Assembly: GCA_017472965.1 (NCBI GenBank)
Contig: JAFUNR010000004.1
Coordinates: forward strand, 1-64,000
Source: Oscillospiraceae bacterium
GTDB taxonomy: Bacteria > Bacillota > Clostridia > Oscillospirales > Ruminococcaceae
Length of the DNA: 64,000 bases
Direction: 5' to 3'
Of this stretch, positions 1 to 8,940 are shown piece by piece. Numbering within the stretch: position 1 is the stretch's first letter; each line of letters starts with the position of its first letter. Made by a program: the position numbers and the translations under genes. The notes beneath the pieces were generated by a model. That model did not search any database, was not told where the DNA came from, and was given only the letters and a program-made list of their open reading frames with translations.

Positions 1-13
1 GCAACAACTCCGT

Positions 14-163
14 CAAATTTGATTTGGCGGCCCATATAGGGCCGCCATTTTGGCTCTATAAGAGCCAAAACCATCAAATATTGCAGCAAATTCCTGCGGA
101 ATTTACACGCGAAATGAAATTTCGCGTGTGGCGTGTTGTAAAAATTTCATTTTGCAACACGCC
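14..163. repeat. Tiled array of consecutive hairpins (possible mobile or regulatory repeat, cut by left edge)
   Basis: Seen directly: near-abutting inverted repeats at 14-26 (5-bp arms), 25-47 (8-9-bp GC arms), 48-70 (10-bp perfect), 88-104 (7-bp perfect), 105-129 (11-bp perfect) and 130-163 (about 13 bp with one G:U). Several stems begin at the base where the previous one ends. The array lies just past the 3' end of the minus-strand gene ending at 181, so it could serve as its transcript end, but five stems are far more than a terminator needs and no clean T-run follows. It contains no ORF that I trust. It may extend left of the window. Confidence 0.75.
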
Positions 164-180
164 CTTTTGTATGTTTCCGA

Positions 181-2196
181 TCATCCGAACAAGGCTTTCT
201 GATCGATATCTGCCAGAAAAACCGCAGCATCGCTCAGGGTCAGATGGAACAGCGAAGTGTTCCATTTGGTGTCCTTTCCCCAGCCCTCAAAGGTGGTCGT
301 GCCGCCCTCCCGCAGGATGCGCAGCCACGCACCCTCGTCTTTCAGCGCACTGCGCACCAGATCCTGTCTGCCGCAGCGGATCAGACCGTACAAAAGCGGA
401 AAGGAGCCGAACATGGAAACATCCGTGATGCCCCGCTTCTCGATCATCGCCAGAATGGCCGCCTTGCAGGCTTCGTCCGGATACAGCCGGAAAGCAAAGG
501 GGTAGATATTGCCGATGTAGCTGATGTGGCTGCTGTGCAGGCTGTCGGTAAACAGGTGCCGGGCTTCATCGTAAAAAGCAGCATAAAACGCTTCCAGCAG
601 CGGCGCTTCGTCCCGGTAGGCAGGCAGATCCAGCTCCGCAGCCATGGTGTTTGCACAGCGGATCCCCTCCAGATAAAAGGCGTTCAGGGCCACATGGGGT
701 TCATGACAGATCTGCCCCTCTGTGATATCCACATCGTAGCCGTCGCGGAAATTCATCGGCCATTCCACCACGCACCACTTGTCCAGATCCTGCAGCAGAT
801 GATCTTTTTCATATACCGTGCGGTAGTTTTCCAGCAGCGAAACCACGCCGGTGTAATTCCGGGAAAGATACGCTCTGTCACCGGTCAGCCGGTAATGCCA
901 AAGTACCAGCGATACCAGATACAGGGGGTATTCTGCGATCTCCTGCATCAAGGAGCAATCCAGACAGGTGACCATGCCGGGGGTGATGAATGTGCAGGCA
1001 AAGGCATCGTCGATCAGCTTGCGCACCATGGAATCATCGCCGGTCAGCACCATGTGCGCCAGCGCCGTGTAGCAGCCGTCACCCACATAGAAGCCTTTTT
1101 CCCGTTCCATGCAGTCCTGAATGACCTCCTGTACGCCGTATTTCTGTGAGCGGATGCACAGCTCCCAGATGCGGCGCAGCGCTTCATCTGCGGCATATTC
1201 CGGCTTCATGGCGGCATTCAGGCGGAAGGGATAATGCCGTGCCAGCAGTGAGATACTTTCCACCGATACGCCAGACGGCAGCTCCAGCTCGGCATAGCGG
1301 AAGGATTTGTAGTCGAATTGATCCAGCGTATCCCTGCCGCCGGAAAGAACCCACGGTTCACAGTAATTGCAGTTGGCGCGCAGCTGCCAGCGAACGGAGC
1401 CGTCTTCGTTCAGCTCCTGCCCGCAGCGGATCGTGACTGTATCACCGGCAGCACCCCGGACAGATGCTTGCAGATAGCCCACATAGCAGCTGCCGAAATC
1501 CGCAAAAAGTGTGTTGCCGCGCTGCTCACAGTATACAGGAGCAATGGTTTCGAATTCCAGCATACCGCTTGACTGCGGCACAAGGGTGTAATCCGCATAC
1601 CGGCGCAGCTGTGCGCGCTGCCAGCCGCTGTCGTCAAAATCCGGTGCGGCAAAGCCGGTTTCCGGTGCGGCGCTGTCATACCGTTCCAGAAACTGGGTGT
1701 CGTAGCCGGCGGTGCCGACTTCGGTGCAGCCGGTATGAGGATGGGTCAGGAAACTTTCGTCACTGCACACAAGCACTTCGCCGTCTGCGGTAAGGTCGCA
1801 CAGCAGGCCGTGCTGTAAGTCGCCGCTGACCCACACCCGGTTGATCAGCCCCTGATACAGCGTGTGCACCGCCAGCGTGTTGTGCCCGGGGCGCAGCAGC
1901 GCGGTCACATCCAGCGTATTGTAATTGTAACGGTGGCAGTAGGCGGGAGCAGGGCCCTGTCCTGCAAAAATGCCATTGATGTACACCTTGTAGTAATCGT
2001 CTGCGGTGATGTGCAAAAGCGCCTGCGCGGGCAGGGCATCCAGCGAAAAGCTGCGGCGGAACAGAATGTGCCGGTTGCGGTGCTCGTCGCAGGGCAGTGA
2101 GACCTTTTCCAGCTGTCGGTGAAATACATGGCGCGGCTGCAGCGCGGCAAACTCGCCGTCGGTGATCCAGTGTCCGCGGAATTTGTAGGGTTCCAT
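181..2196 (-). CDS. Alpha-L-rhamnosidase-like glycoside hydrolase (GH78-type)
   Basis: Probable cytoplasmic glycosidase that would remove terminal rhamnose or a related 6-deoxyhexose. The 671-residue protein opens with a beta-sandwich region like rhamnosidase N-terminal domains (about residues 45-130, containing YYKVYINGIFAGQGP) and ends in a W/Y-rich helical part consistent with an (alpha/alpha)6 barrel. Residues 361-374 (DCMEREKGFYVGDG) resemble the acidic catalytic loop of GH78, usually DCPxRxExxGWxGD. The ATG at 2196 is chosen because GAAAGGA precedes it; an upstream in-frame extension has no such site. No signal peptide. It follows the 2293-4248 gene by about 95 bases and probably shares its promoter. 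The exact substrate is not shown. Confidence 0.7.
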   Translation of the reverse strand: MEPYKFRGHWITDGEFAALQPRHVFHRQLEKVSLPCDEHRNRHILFRRSFSLDALPAQALLHITADDYYKVYINGIFAGQGPAPAYCHRYNYNTLDVTALLRPGHNTLAVHTLYQGLINRVWVSGDLQHGLLCDLTADGEVLVCSDESFLTHPHTGCTEVGTAGYDTQFLERYDSAAPETGFAAPDFDDSGWQRAQLRRYADYTLVPQSSGMLEFETIAPVYCEQRGNTLFADFGSCYVGYLQASVRGAAGDTVTIRCGQELNEDGSVRWQLRANCNYCEPWVLSGGRDTLDQFDYKSFRYAELELPSGVSVESISLLARHYPFRLNAAMKPEYAADEALRRIWELCIRSQKYGVQEVIQDCMEREKGFYVGDGCYTALAHMVLTGDDSMVRKLIDDAFACTFITPGMVTCLDCSLMQEIAEYPLYLVSLVLWHYRLTGDRAYLSRNYTGVVSLLENYRTVYEKDHLLQDLDKWCVVEWPMNFRDGYDVDITEGQICHEPHVALNAFYLEGIRCANTMAAELDLPAYRDEAPLLEAFYAAFYDEARHLFTDSLHSSHISYIGNIYPFAFRLYPDEACKAAILAMIEKRGITDVSMFGSFPLLYGLIRCGRQDLVRSALKDEGAWLRILREGGTTTFEGWGKDTKWNTSLFHLTLSDAAVFLADIDQKALFG

Positions 2197-2292
2197 GATT
2201 TTTCCTTTCTGTCGGTGGGACGGTGTGATAGACAAAAGCCCCGGCGGCCGGATAAAGCCGGGCTGCCGGGGCTGCAAAGCATTTAGCGGAGA

Positions 2293-4248
2293 TCAGCCCT
2301 TCAGACCGCGGTCGGCCAGCAGCGGCATATACATACCGCCCTGAACGCTGCGTCCGCGGAAGTGGACATACTTGCCGGTGACGGTATCGTACCAGTCGGA
2401 GAAGGGCACACGGGTGGTGCTTTCGCGCAGATAGTCGGCAACGGGGCCGATCAGTGCGCCGCGCAGAGCCTTATCCTGTGTCATGGCGGAGCACCAGACG
2501 ATCCAGTCGCTCTTGGTGTAGGTGGCGCGGGAATCCAGCGGCGCGCCGTATTTGTTGCTCATTTTCACATAGTAGGACAGCTCCGCGGCATAGACGGCAT
2601 CATCGAACAGATGCGCATCAAACAGCTTGTCCCAGACCAGATTGTACTTCAGGCTCCAGCTTTTCTCATTGCCGAAGGCCAGCACATAATGATCGCCGGA
2701 AAGTGCCCGCTGCTGCCAACTTTCGGCCATGGCTGCGGCCTTGGCGTGCAGATCGGCATAGGCGGCATCGTCACCGGCCAGCTTTTTGATCTGCGCCAGC
2801 GCTTCGATACCGACGATTGCCTTGGCGGAAAGGTTGACATTGTGGGCCAGATGGCCGGCAAAGTCGTCGGTGCACAGCTGTTCACCGGGATCGGAGCCGT
2901 ATTTCAGCAGATAGCCGGTCCAGGTCTCCAGAATGTCCATCACGGGATCGGCAAAGGCGGTGCTGTTTTCGGCCAGACATACGGCGGCGGTCAGGGTCAG
3001 CATATTGCCGCATTCCTCCACCGGCATCTGGTGGCGCAGACCGTATACGCCGCTGCCGGCGGGGTACATCCACAGCGGCGGCAGCACGCAGCCCTGTGCG
3101 TAATCGTATTCCTCCGGCTTCATTTCTGCACCGTACACCTGACCGTCGGCGTAGGGGTAGCGGCCTACATCGTGAGGAGCAAAGTCAAATTCCCATACAT
3201 CGTAGCGGGCAAAACGGAATACCGGGCGCAGCATACCCTTGACATATTCGGGGTCGGCCAGTACAAACAGCGGAGCGGAGGGATAAGTCACATCCACGGT
3301 GCCGATGCAGCCGTTGGAATCGTTCTCCTTGGAGAGCATGATCAGCTCGCCGTTCTCATCGAAGATCAGCTTGTGGGCGGCGATGGTGTGACGGTAGCTC
3401 ATGGTGCACAGGAAGGCATAGTCCTCGCCGCCGGCGGCAAGGGCAGCGGTCTCCAGCTTTTCATCCAGCCCGGCACACTCGGCCAGCAGTGCATCGTGAT
3501 CGTCAAAGGCAGCGGCAACGGCATCCAGAATGGTGGCCCAGCGGCTGGCCCAGCAGCCCTTGCGGAACTCACCGAAATAGTGGATGGAAACAAGATCATC
3601 GTAGGCAATGGCCCAGTTGGCGGTGCCGCCGCCGGTCACATCGGCGCAGCCCACCAGCTTTTCCTCGCCGGCATCAAAGTGCAGCGCGGCTTTTTCGTCG
3701 GTGCTGGCAAGATAGGCGTAGCCCCAGTCGATGGTGATGTTGTCGCCGCTGTTGCCCAGCGGGTGCTGTGCGCCCCTGCCCATCATGGCATAGCGGAAAG
3801 TTTTGGCCTTGTAGCTGCCGCCGATGATGCGGCCGGGGGTGTAGCGCACCACATCGGCGCCGACTTCCAGCCGGGCAGTGATGGGCGCATCGGTCTTGGC
3901 GGTGACGGTCATATCGATATAGGTCACCGGACGGCTGGCGAGCACGGGATCCCGCAGCAGCAGGGGAGAGGTGAAGGTGACGGTCAGCATCGCCAGTTCG
4001 TTTTCAAAGGTGTAGACGGTGCGGGTGGCGGTGACATCCAGACCGGTCTGGGGAATGGTGCGGAATACGCCCGCCGCGCCCATAAAGCAGTAGGGCACGC
4101 CGCCGATATCCAGCCAGCCCTTCAGCTGCTGCCGGATGCCGCTCCAATGGACGGGATCACCGCCGTTCAGGGTATCGGTATCGCTCCAGATGGAGAAATA
4201 CGGATCATGAGTGATCAGCGGGATCGCCGCTGCGCGTTTGACTTTCAT
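2293..4248 (-). CDS. Glutaminase A-like / DUF4965 family protein
   Basis: 651 residues. The N-terminal stretch around residues 10-22 (PLITHDPYFSIWS) is the hallmark opening of the DUF5127-DUF4965-DUF1793 family, some fungal members of which are called glutaminase A. Bacterial relatives sit in glycan loci and have a six-hairpin-like helical C-terminal domain, so a glycoside hydrolase role is plausible. The C-terminal part has the SDWIVWCSAMT and SDWYDT stretches typical of the family. The start at 4248 has AAGGAGAAC in front, and a promoter lies at 4313-4341. No signal peptide is seen, so it probably acts in the cytoplasm. It is first of two genes in a minus-strand operon with the GH78-like gene. 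The biochemical activity is uncertain. Confidence 0.65.
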   Translation of the reverse strand: MKVKRAAAIPLITHDPYFSIWSDTDTLNGGDPVHWSGIRQQLKGWLDIGGVPYCFMGAAGVFRTIPQTGLDVTATRTVYTFENELAMLTVTFTSPLLLRDPVLASRPVTYIDMTVTAKTDAPITARLEVGADVVRYTPGRIIGGSYKAKTFRYAMMGRGAQHPLGNSGDNITIDWGYAYLASTDEKAALHFDAGEEKLVGCADVTGGGTANWAIAYDDLVSIHYFGEFRKGCWASRWATILDAVAAAFDDHDALLAECAGLDEKLETAALAAGGEDYAFLCTMSYRHTIAAHKLIFDENGELIMLSKENDSNGCIGTVDVTYPSAPLFVLADPEYVKGMLRPVFRFARYDVWEFDFAPHDVGRYPYADGQVYGAEMKPEEYDYAQGCVLPPLWMYPAGSGVYGLRHQMPVEECGNMLTLTAAVCLAENSTAFADPVMDILETWTGYLLKYGSDPGEQLCTDDFAGHLAHNVNLSAKAIVGIEALAQIKKLAGDDAAYADLHAKAAAMAESWQQRALSGDHYVLAFGNEKSWSLKYNLVWDKLFDAHLFDDAVYAAELSYYVKMSNKYGAPLDSRATYTKSDWIVWCSAMTQDKALRGALIGPVADYLRESTTRVPFSDWYDTVTGKYVHFRGRSVQGGMYMPLLADRGLKG

Positions 4249-4312
4249 AATGTTCTCCTTTTTGCTTTTCCTTTTTTTAAACGGTGCGCGGCACCGCATA
4301 TCTGCAATAATA

Positions 4313-4341
4313 AGTATAAAGGCAGAACGCAAAAGATGCAA
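4313..4341 (-). promoter_or_regulatory. Promoter for the DUF4965/GH78-like operon
   Basis: On the minus strand TTGCAT (4341-4336), a 17-base spacer and TATACT (4318-4313), about 65 bases before the start codon at 4248. Confidence 0.6.
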
Positions 4342-4377
4342 TCCTGTTTTTGGGTTTGATGAAGAAAACTTTGCGCT

Positions 4378-4411
4378 AAAAAAGGAGCTGCCGCAAAGGT
4401 GCAGCAGCTCC
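4378..4411 (-). terminator. Intrinsic terminator of nagB
   Basis: An 8-bp stem (GGAGCTGC/GCAGCTCC, 4384-4391 with 4404-4411) is followed on the minus strand by a run of T (4383-4378), 36 bases past the nagB stop. Confidence 0.85.
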
Positions 4412-4446
4412 GGTAAACAGAATGCGCGGAGAAAGCGATGACGCTA

Positions 4447-5184
4447 TCAGCCCTTGTAGCCGGCGGCATCGGCCAGTGCGCGGTCGATGACGACCCATGC
4501 GTTGGGGTGAAGCTTCATAAAGGTGGAGGGATTGTGCGTGGTGATCTCGCCGCCGCACACCAGCTGACGGATGGCATCGGCTTTGGCGGCGCCGGTGGCC
4601 ACCAGAACCAGACACTTTGCGCTCAGGATGCCCTTCATGCCCATGGTGATGGCGGTGGTGGGCACATCCTCCTCTTTTTCAAAGAAACGGGCGTTGGCAC
4701 GGATGGTGGATTCGGTCAGTGTTTCGATGTGGCTTTCGGCCTTCAGGCAGTCGCCGGCTTCGTTGAAAGCGATGTGGCCGTTATTGCCGATACCCAGCAG
4801 CTGCAGATCGCAGGGGCCGCCCTCGGCGACCTTGGCATCCAGTTCGGCAGCGTTGGCAGCGGGATCGCCCAGACCGCTGGCCACAAAGGTGTTGGCTTTA
4901 TTGATGTTTACATGGTCAAACAGGTTGGTATCCATGAAATAGCGGTAGCTCTGGTCGTGATCACCGGCAAGACCGCAGTATTCGTCCAGATTGACGGTGC
5001 GCACCTGTGCGAAATCCACCTCGCCTGCAGCATTTTTGCCGATCAGCTTTTTGTAGATGGGCACGGGGGTGCCGCCGGTGGCAAGACCCAGCTTGCAGTC
5101 GGGCTTTTTGTTGATAAGCTCTGCGATCATATCTGCCACAAAAGCGGCAGAGGCGTCGTAGCTTTCGGTAACAATGATATGCAT
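4447..5184 (-). CDS. nagB: Glucosamine-6-phosphate deaminase
   Basis: Converts glucosamine-6-phosphate to fructose-6-phosphate and ammonia in the cytoplasm, the last step of amino-sugar catabolism. 245 residues, normal for the short NagB form. Visible motifs are LATGGTP (34-40, phosphate loop), NLDEY (65-69, with the catalytic Asp) and LLGIGNNGHIAFNE (129-142). AAGGAG precedes the ATG and a promoter sits at 5226-5254. The gene stands alone between a terminator and the divergent isomerase gene. Its partner nagA is in the same window at 32079-33215, supporting use of GlcNAc-containing glycans. Confidence 0.93.
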   Translation of the reverse strand: MHIIVTESYDASAAFVADMIAELINKKPDCKLGLATGGTPVPIYKKLIGKNAAGEVDFAQVRTVNLDEYCGLAGDHDQSYRYFMDTNLFDHVNINKANTFVASGLGDPAANAAELDAKVAEGGPCDLQLLGIGNNGHIAFNEAGDCLKAESHIETLTESTIRANARFFEKEEDVPTTAITMGMKGILSAKCLVLVATGAAKADAIRQLVCGGEITTHNPSTFMKLHPNAWVVIDRALADAAGYKG

Positions 5185-5225
5185 ACTCTATACTCCTTTG
5201 CTGTGGAACGGTTGGCTTCTTCCTA

Positions 5226-5254
5226 ATCCTACCACGAAAAAACACCGCTGTAAA
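5226..5254 (-). promoter_or_regulatory. Promoter of nagB
   Basis: Minus strand TTTACA (5254-5249), a 17-base spacer and TAGGAT (5231-5226), divergent from the promoter at 5285-5313. Confidence 0.55.
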
Positions 5255-5284
5255 GAGGGCGCCGGATTTTTTTGCGGACAGCTC

Positions 5285-5313
5285 TTGCATTTACGCGGGC
5301 GGAAAGGTACAAT
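5285..5313 (+). promoter_or_regulatory. Promoter of the isomerase/DUF4091 gene set
   Basis: TTGCAT (5285-5290), a 17-base spacer and TACAAT (5308-5313), about 57 bases before the ATG at 5371. Confidence 0.65.
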
Positions 5314-5370
5314 GAAATCAAAGCAGCGCGGCAGCGCTGTATCACGGAAAAAGAGAAAGGAAGAAATCAT

Positions 5371-6180
5371 ATGAAACTGGGACTTTGCGGAAGCACCGAC
5401 AATCTGCGTCTGGCGAAAGCCATCGGTTACGATTATTTCGAAGGCTCGGCCTCGGCCATTGCCGCTATGACAGAAGAGGATTTTGCCGCGCTGGCTGCGG
5501 AAAATGATGCCGTGCGGGATGATGCTTTTGAGGGTGTGAAGGTCTGCAACGGCCTGTTCCCCGGCGATCTTGCACTGGTGGGCCCCAATGCCGACCTTGC
5601 CAGAGTGCAGGCTTATCTGGATAAGCTGCTGCCCCGTCTGGAGCGTCTGGGCGTGGAGACCATCGTGTTCGGCAGCGGCGGTGCACGCAAGTGCCCCGAG
5701 GGCTTCGATGAAAAGACCGCGTGGGAGCAGCTGGTGAATGTTGCCCGTCTGGTGGCGGATGAAGCCGCAAAGTACGGCATCCGCGTGGGCATGGAGCACC
5801 TGAACACCGGCGAGACCAACAACCTGAACACCGTTGCCGAGACCTACGCTTTCACAAAGGATGCCGCCGCAGGCCGCGCTGCGGATGCCCCTGTGCCCGG
5901 CATCACGATGGATACCTTCCATGTGACGAAGGAGAATGAGCCGCTGGCAAAGATCCTGCCGCTGTTCGGCGCGGTGTATCATTGCCATACCGCCCATCCG
6001 ATCAGCCGTGCCATTGTCACCATGGAGGATCTGCCTTATCTGTGCGCCGTTATGGGCGGCCTGATGGCTGCCGGCTATACCGGCCGCTTCAGTCTGGAGG
6101 CCGCCTTCCGCGATTACGCCGCCGGTGCCGCCGCCGCGCTGCCTGTGCTGCGTGCTGCCGCCGCCGTCTGGGAGCTGTAA
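5371..6180 (+). CDS. Sugar phosphate isomerase/epimerase family protein (AP endonuclease 2-like TIM barrel)
   Basis: 269 residues, consistent with a xylose-isomerase-like TIM barrel that isomerises or epimerises a sugar or inositol derivative. Candidate metal ligands are spread as the family expects: Glu-His in GMEHLNTGETNN, Asp and His in MDTFHV, His in CHTAHP and a late Glu in SLEAAF. The ATG at 5371 is chosen because AAAGGAAG precedes it, although the frame stays open further upstream. It is the first gene after the promoter at 5285-5313, with a DUF4091 gene 90 bases downstream and a Gfo/Idh oxidoreductase after that. This pairing is common in pathways for unusual sugars. The substrate cannot be read from the sequence. 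Confidence 0.75.
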   Translation: MKLGLCGSTDNLRLAKAIGYDYFEGSASAIAAMTEEDFAALAAENDAVRDDAFEGVKVCNGLFPGDLALVGPNADLARVQAYLDKLLPRLERLGVETIVFGSGGARKCPEGFDEKTAWEQLVNVARLVADEAAKYGIRVGMEHLNTGETNNLNTVAETYAFTKDAAAGRAADAPVPGITMDTFHVTKENEPLAKILPLFGAVYHCHTAHPISRAIVTMEDLPYLCAVMGGLMAAGYTGRFSLEAAFRDYAAGAAAALPVLRAAAAVWEL

Positions 6181-6270
6181 ACGGATTGCTTCCGTACAGC
6201 GGAACGAAAAGAAATGCATCTTTTCAGCACAGCCTCACCGCTGAGAAAATAGGACAGGGAGGAGACCCAC

Positions 6271-7854
6271 ATGCGTTTGATGTTTGCAAGCGAGAACGAA
6301 TGGCTTTACCCCGATACCGCTTTGGATGACAGGACACAGTGCCCCGTACTGGATTGTGCCCGCGGCGGCTCTGCGGGCGTACAGGTGCTCACCGATCATA
6401 CGGTCGGCGGGCCTGTGCCGGTACAGCTGCGCTGGCAGGGACTGCCGCAGGGGGTGCGCTCCACCGTGTACCGGCTGCTGCCCGCCCATGTCAGCGACAA
6501 CAGCGGTGCGGAGCTTTTTACCACGCTGGATTACGAAAGCGTCCGGCATTTTGTCACCCGTCAGGCTCCCTTTGATGTGTACGATATGACCCGCCCGGTG
6601 GAAAACAGTCTGCCGGATGCGGGCCGTCTGGGGCTGTATATCCGCTTTGATGCCGCGCAGGATTGCATTCCCGGTCTTTATGCGCCGGTGCTGGAGATGA
6701 TCCTGCCGGAGGAAACACTGAAGGTCACCTTCGCGCTGCAGCTGCACGCCTGCTGCGTGCCGCCGCTGCACAAGGCAGGTTTCCACTGTATCAACTGGCT
6801 GAAAACCGAGCAGATGTGCAGCCAGCACGGCATCAGCTTCCCTTCGCCGGAATACACCGCGGTGCTGGATGCCTACCTGAAGGATCAGGTGGATATGCGC
6901 ACCGATTACCTGATGCTGCCCGCCGGCGATCCGGTGACGGATGCCGACGGCCGTGTGGTGGATTTTGATTTTTCCCACGCGGTCCATGTGGGGCAGCGGG
7001 CGCTGGCCGCGGGGTACAATGTCATCCTCGGCGGCTTTGTGGCCGAATGGATCACCTGTGCCGATCCGCGGCTGATCCTGCTGTGGGGCGAACAGGCAGA
7101 GGTGGCTTCTCTGGAGGCCTATGCCCAGCTCAGGCTTTATTTTGAAAAGCTGTGGAAAACCATCAACGAAAACGGCTGGCTGGGTCGCTACCAGCAGTGT
7201 CTGGTGGATGAGCCGCAGCTGGCGAACAGCGATCACTACCGTATTCTGGCGGATATCTGCCGCAAATTCCTGCCCGGAGTGCCCATCAACGATCCGGTGG
7301 AATCCTGTAATCTGGAGGGTGCGCTGGATATCTGGGTGGTCAAGCAGGCCGTGTTCGAAGCGCATCTGGAAAAATTCCGTGCGCTGCAGGCACTGGGTGA
7401 GGAGATGTGGATCTACACCTGCGGTTTCCCCGCGGGCAGCATGATGAACCGCGTGCTGGATCTGCCGCTTTCCGTCAGCCGTCTGGTTTACTGGATGAGT
7501 GTCGGCTACGGTGCAAAGGGCTTTTTGCACTGGGGCTACAATGTCCACAATCCCGCCGCGCAGCTGGATACCATTTACTGGCGCAACCGCGAGGAGCGCA
7601 TCGGTCTGCCGCCGGGCAACGGCTTTGTGGTCTACCCGGGGGCGGGCGGCCCCGTGCAGAGTATGCGCGGCCATGCCCAGCGTACCGGCACCGAGGATGC
7701 CGAGCTGCTCTGGCAGCTGATGAAAAAGGATGAAGCCGCCGCGCAGGCCCTGATCGCAAGGCTGTGCACCGGTTTTGATGCCTACGAGCCGTCCGCCGCC
7801 GCGCTGGATGCTGTCCGCCGGGAGCTGCTGTGCGCGCTGGATGCGCTTGCCTGA
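6271..7854 (+). CDS. DUF4091 glycoside hydrolase-like protein (paralogue A)
   Basis: 527 residues with a beta-rich N-terminal half and a barrel-like C-terminal half. The LVDEPQ motif, with Asp-Glu at 313-314, matches the acidic pair expected in DUF4091/GH123-like enzymes, where it is the likely catalytic site. Other conserved-looking stretches are NDPVES and YGAKGFLHWGYN. GGGAGGAG precedes the ATG. There is no signal peptide. The protein aligns without gaps over at least the first 320 residues with the 527-residue product of 10087-11670, and both have a CCVPP stretch at 161-165. Gfo/Idh and radical SAM genes lie between the two copies. GH123 enzymes act on beta-N-acetylgalactosaminides, but activity here is only inferred. 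Confidence 0.7.
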   Translation: MRLMFASENEWLYPDTALDDRTQCPVLDCARGGSAGVQVLTDHTVGGPVPVQLRWQGLPQGVRSTVYRLLPAHVSDNSGAELFTTLDYESVRHFVTRQAPFDVYDMTRPVENSLPDAGRLGLYIRFDAAQDCIPGLYAPVLEMILPEETLKVTFALQLHACCVPPLHKAGFHCINWLKTEQMCSQHGISFPSPEYTAVLDAYLKDQVDMRTDYLMLPAGDPVTDADGRVVDFDFSHAVHVGQRALAAGYNVILGGFVAEWITCADPRLILLWGEQAEVASLEAYAQLRLYFEKLWKTINENGWLGRYQQCLVDEPQLANSDHYRILADICRKFLPGVPINDPVESCNLEGALDIWVVKQAVFEAHLEKFRALQALGEEMWIYTCGFPAGSMMNRVLDLPLSVSRLVYWMSVGYGAKGFLHWGYNVHNPAAQLDTIYWRNREERIGLPPGNGFVVYPGAGGPVQSMRGHAQRTGTEDAELLWQLMKKDEAAAQALIARLCTGFDAYEPSAAALDAVRRELLCALDALA

Positions 7855-7893
7855 GGCTTTGTTCTGAAAATCACTTCCGGCAAAGGAGAACTT

Positions 7894-8889
7894 ATGTATA
7901 ATGCTCAGAAGCCGCTGCGCATCGGCGTGGTGGGCACCAATTTCGTCAGCGACTGGCTGGCGGAGGCCGCCGCACTGCTGCCGCAGGCCTGTGTGACCGC
8001 GGTGTATTCCCGTGCACAGACCACCGGCGATGCCTTTGCGGCAAAGCACGGCATTCCGCTGGTTTTCACCGATTACGCAGCATTTCTTGCCTGTGAGCAG
8101 GTGGATGCCGTTTACATCGCCAGTCCCAATTTTGCTCATTGCGCACAGGCGGTGGCTGCGGCGAAGGCCAAAAAGCATATTCTGTGCGAAAAGGTCATCG
8201 CCACCAACAGCCGTGAATTTGAAGCCATGCGCACCGCCGCCGCCGAAAATGGCGTGGTGCTGCTGGAGGCCATGCGCCCGGTGTACGATCCTGCGCTGGC
8301 TGTGCTGCGGCAGGCGCTGCCCGCCATCGGGCCTCTGCGCCGTGTCACGATGGAATACTGCCAGTATTCCTCCCGCTATGATAAATTCCTTGCCGGTCAG
8401 GTGATGAATGCCTTTGACCCTGCGCTATCCAATGCCGCCATCATGGATATCGGTGTGTACTGCATTGCGGTGTGCGCCCATCTGTTCGGCGAACCGAAAG
8501 CGATGCACGCGGCATCCTCCTTTCTGCACAATGGTTTTGAGGGCTGCGGCCAGCTGCTGCTGGAGTACGAGGGCTTCCAGACCAATATCACCTACTCCAA
8601 GATCAGCGAATCCATCGCGCCCAGTGTTTTTCAGGGCGAAAAGGGCAGCCTGACGGTGGATAAGATCTCCATGCCGGGTCAGATCTGGCTGTACCCCTAT
8701 AAGGGCGAGCCGCGCCGGCTGGATTACACCCCCGATAAGAATAATATGGTGCATGAGCTGGCGGAATTCATCCGTCTTGCCGGCAAGGGTGCGGTGCAGC
8801 ACCCTGGTCTTGTCACCAGCGGCATCCAGATGCGCATCATCGATGCCGCCCGCCGCACCACCGGTGTGGTTTTCCCCGCCGATGTCTGA
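7894..8889 (+). CDS. Gfo/Idh/MocA family NAD(P)-dependent oxidoreductase
   Basis: 331 residues. The N-terminal Rossmann fold is visible as RIGVVGTNFVSDWLAEA, and a CEKVIATN stretch replaces the usual EKP motif (EKV here), followed by the C-terminal substrate domain. Family members oxidise or reduce sugars, inositols or their derivatives, and some are NAD-dependent glycosidases. AAAGGAG precedes the ATG at 7894. It lies 39 bases after DUF4091 copy A and 51 bases before the radical SAM gene, so all are probably one transcript. With the TIM-barrel isomerase upstream it suggests redox processing of a released sugar. Substrate unknown. Confidence 0.8.
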   Translation: MYNAQKPLRIGVVGTNFVSDWLAEAAALLPQACVTAVYSRAQTTGDAFAAKHGIPLVFTDYAAFLACEQVDAVYIASPNFAHCAQAVAAAKAKKHILCEKVIATNSREFEAMRTAAAENGVVLLEAMRPVYDPALAVLRQALPAIGPLRRVTMEYCQYSSRYDKFLAGQVMNAFDPALSNAAIMDIGVYCIAVCAHLFGEPKAMHAASSFLHNGFEGCGQLLLEYEGFQTNITYSKISESIAPSVFQGEKGSLTVDKISMPGQIWLYPYKGEPRRLDYTPDKNNMVHELAEFIRLAGKGAVQHPGLVTSGIQMRIIDAARRTTGVVFPADV

Positions 8890-8940
8890 AAGCGGCGCCG
8901 GCCCGTCCGATTTCCGTTTTATGCCTGAAAGGAGTTTTCC

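Noticed and set aside
2362-4359. 665-residue plus-strand frame opposite the DUF4965 gene
   Set aside because: No ribosome site or domain; the minus frame has the family hallmark.
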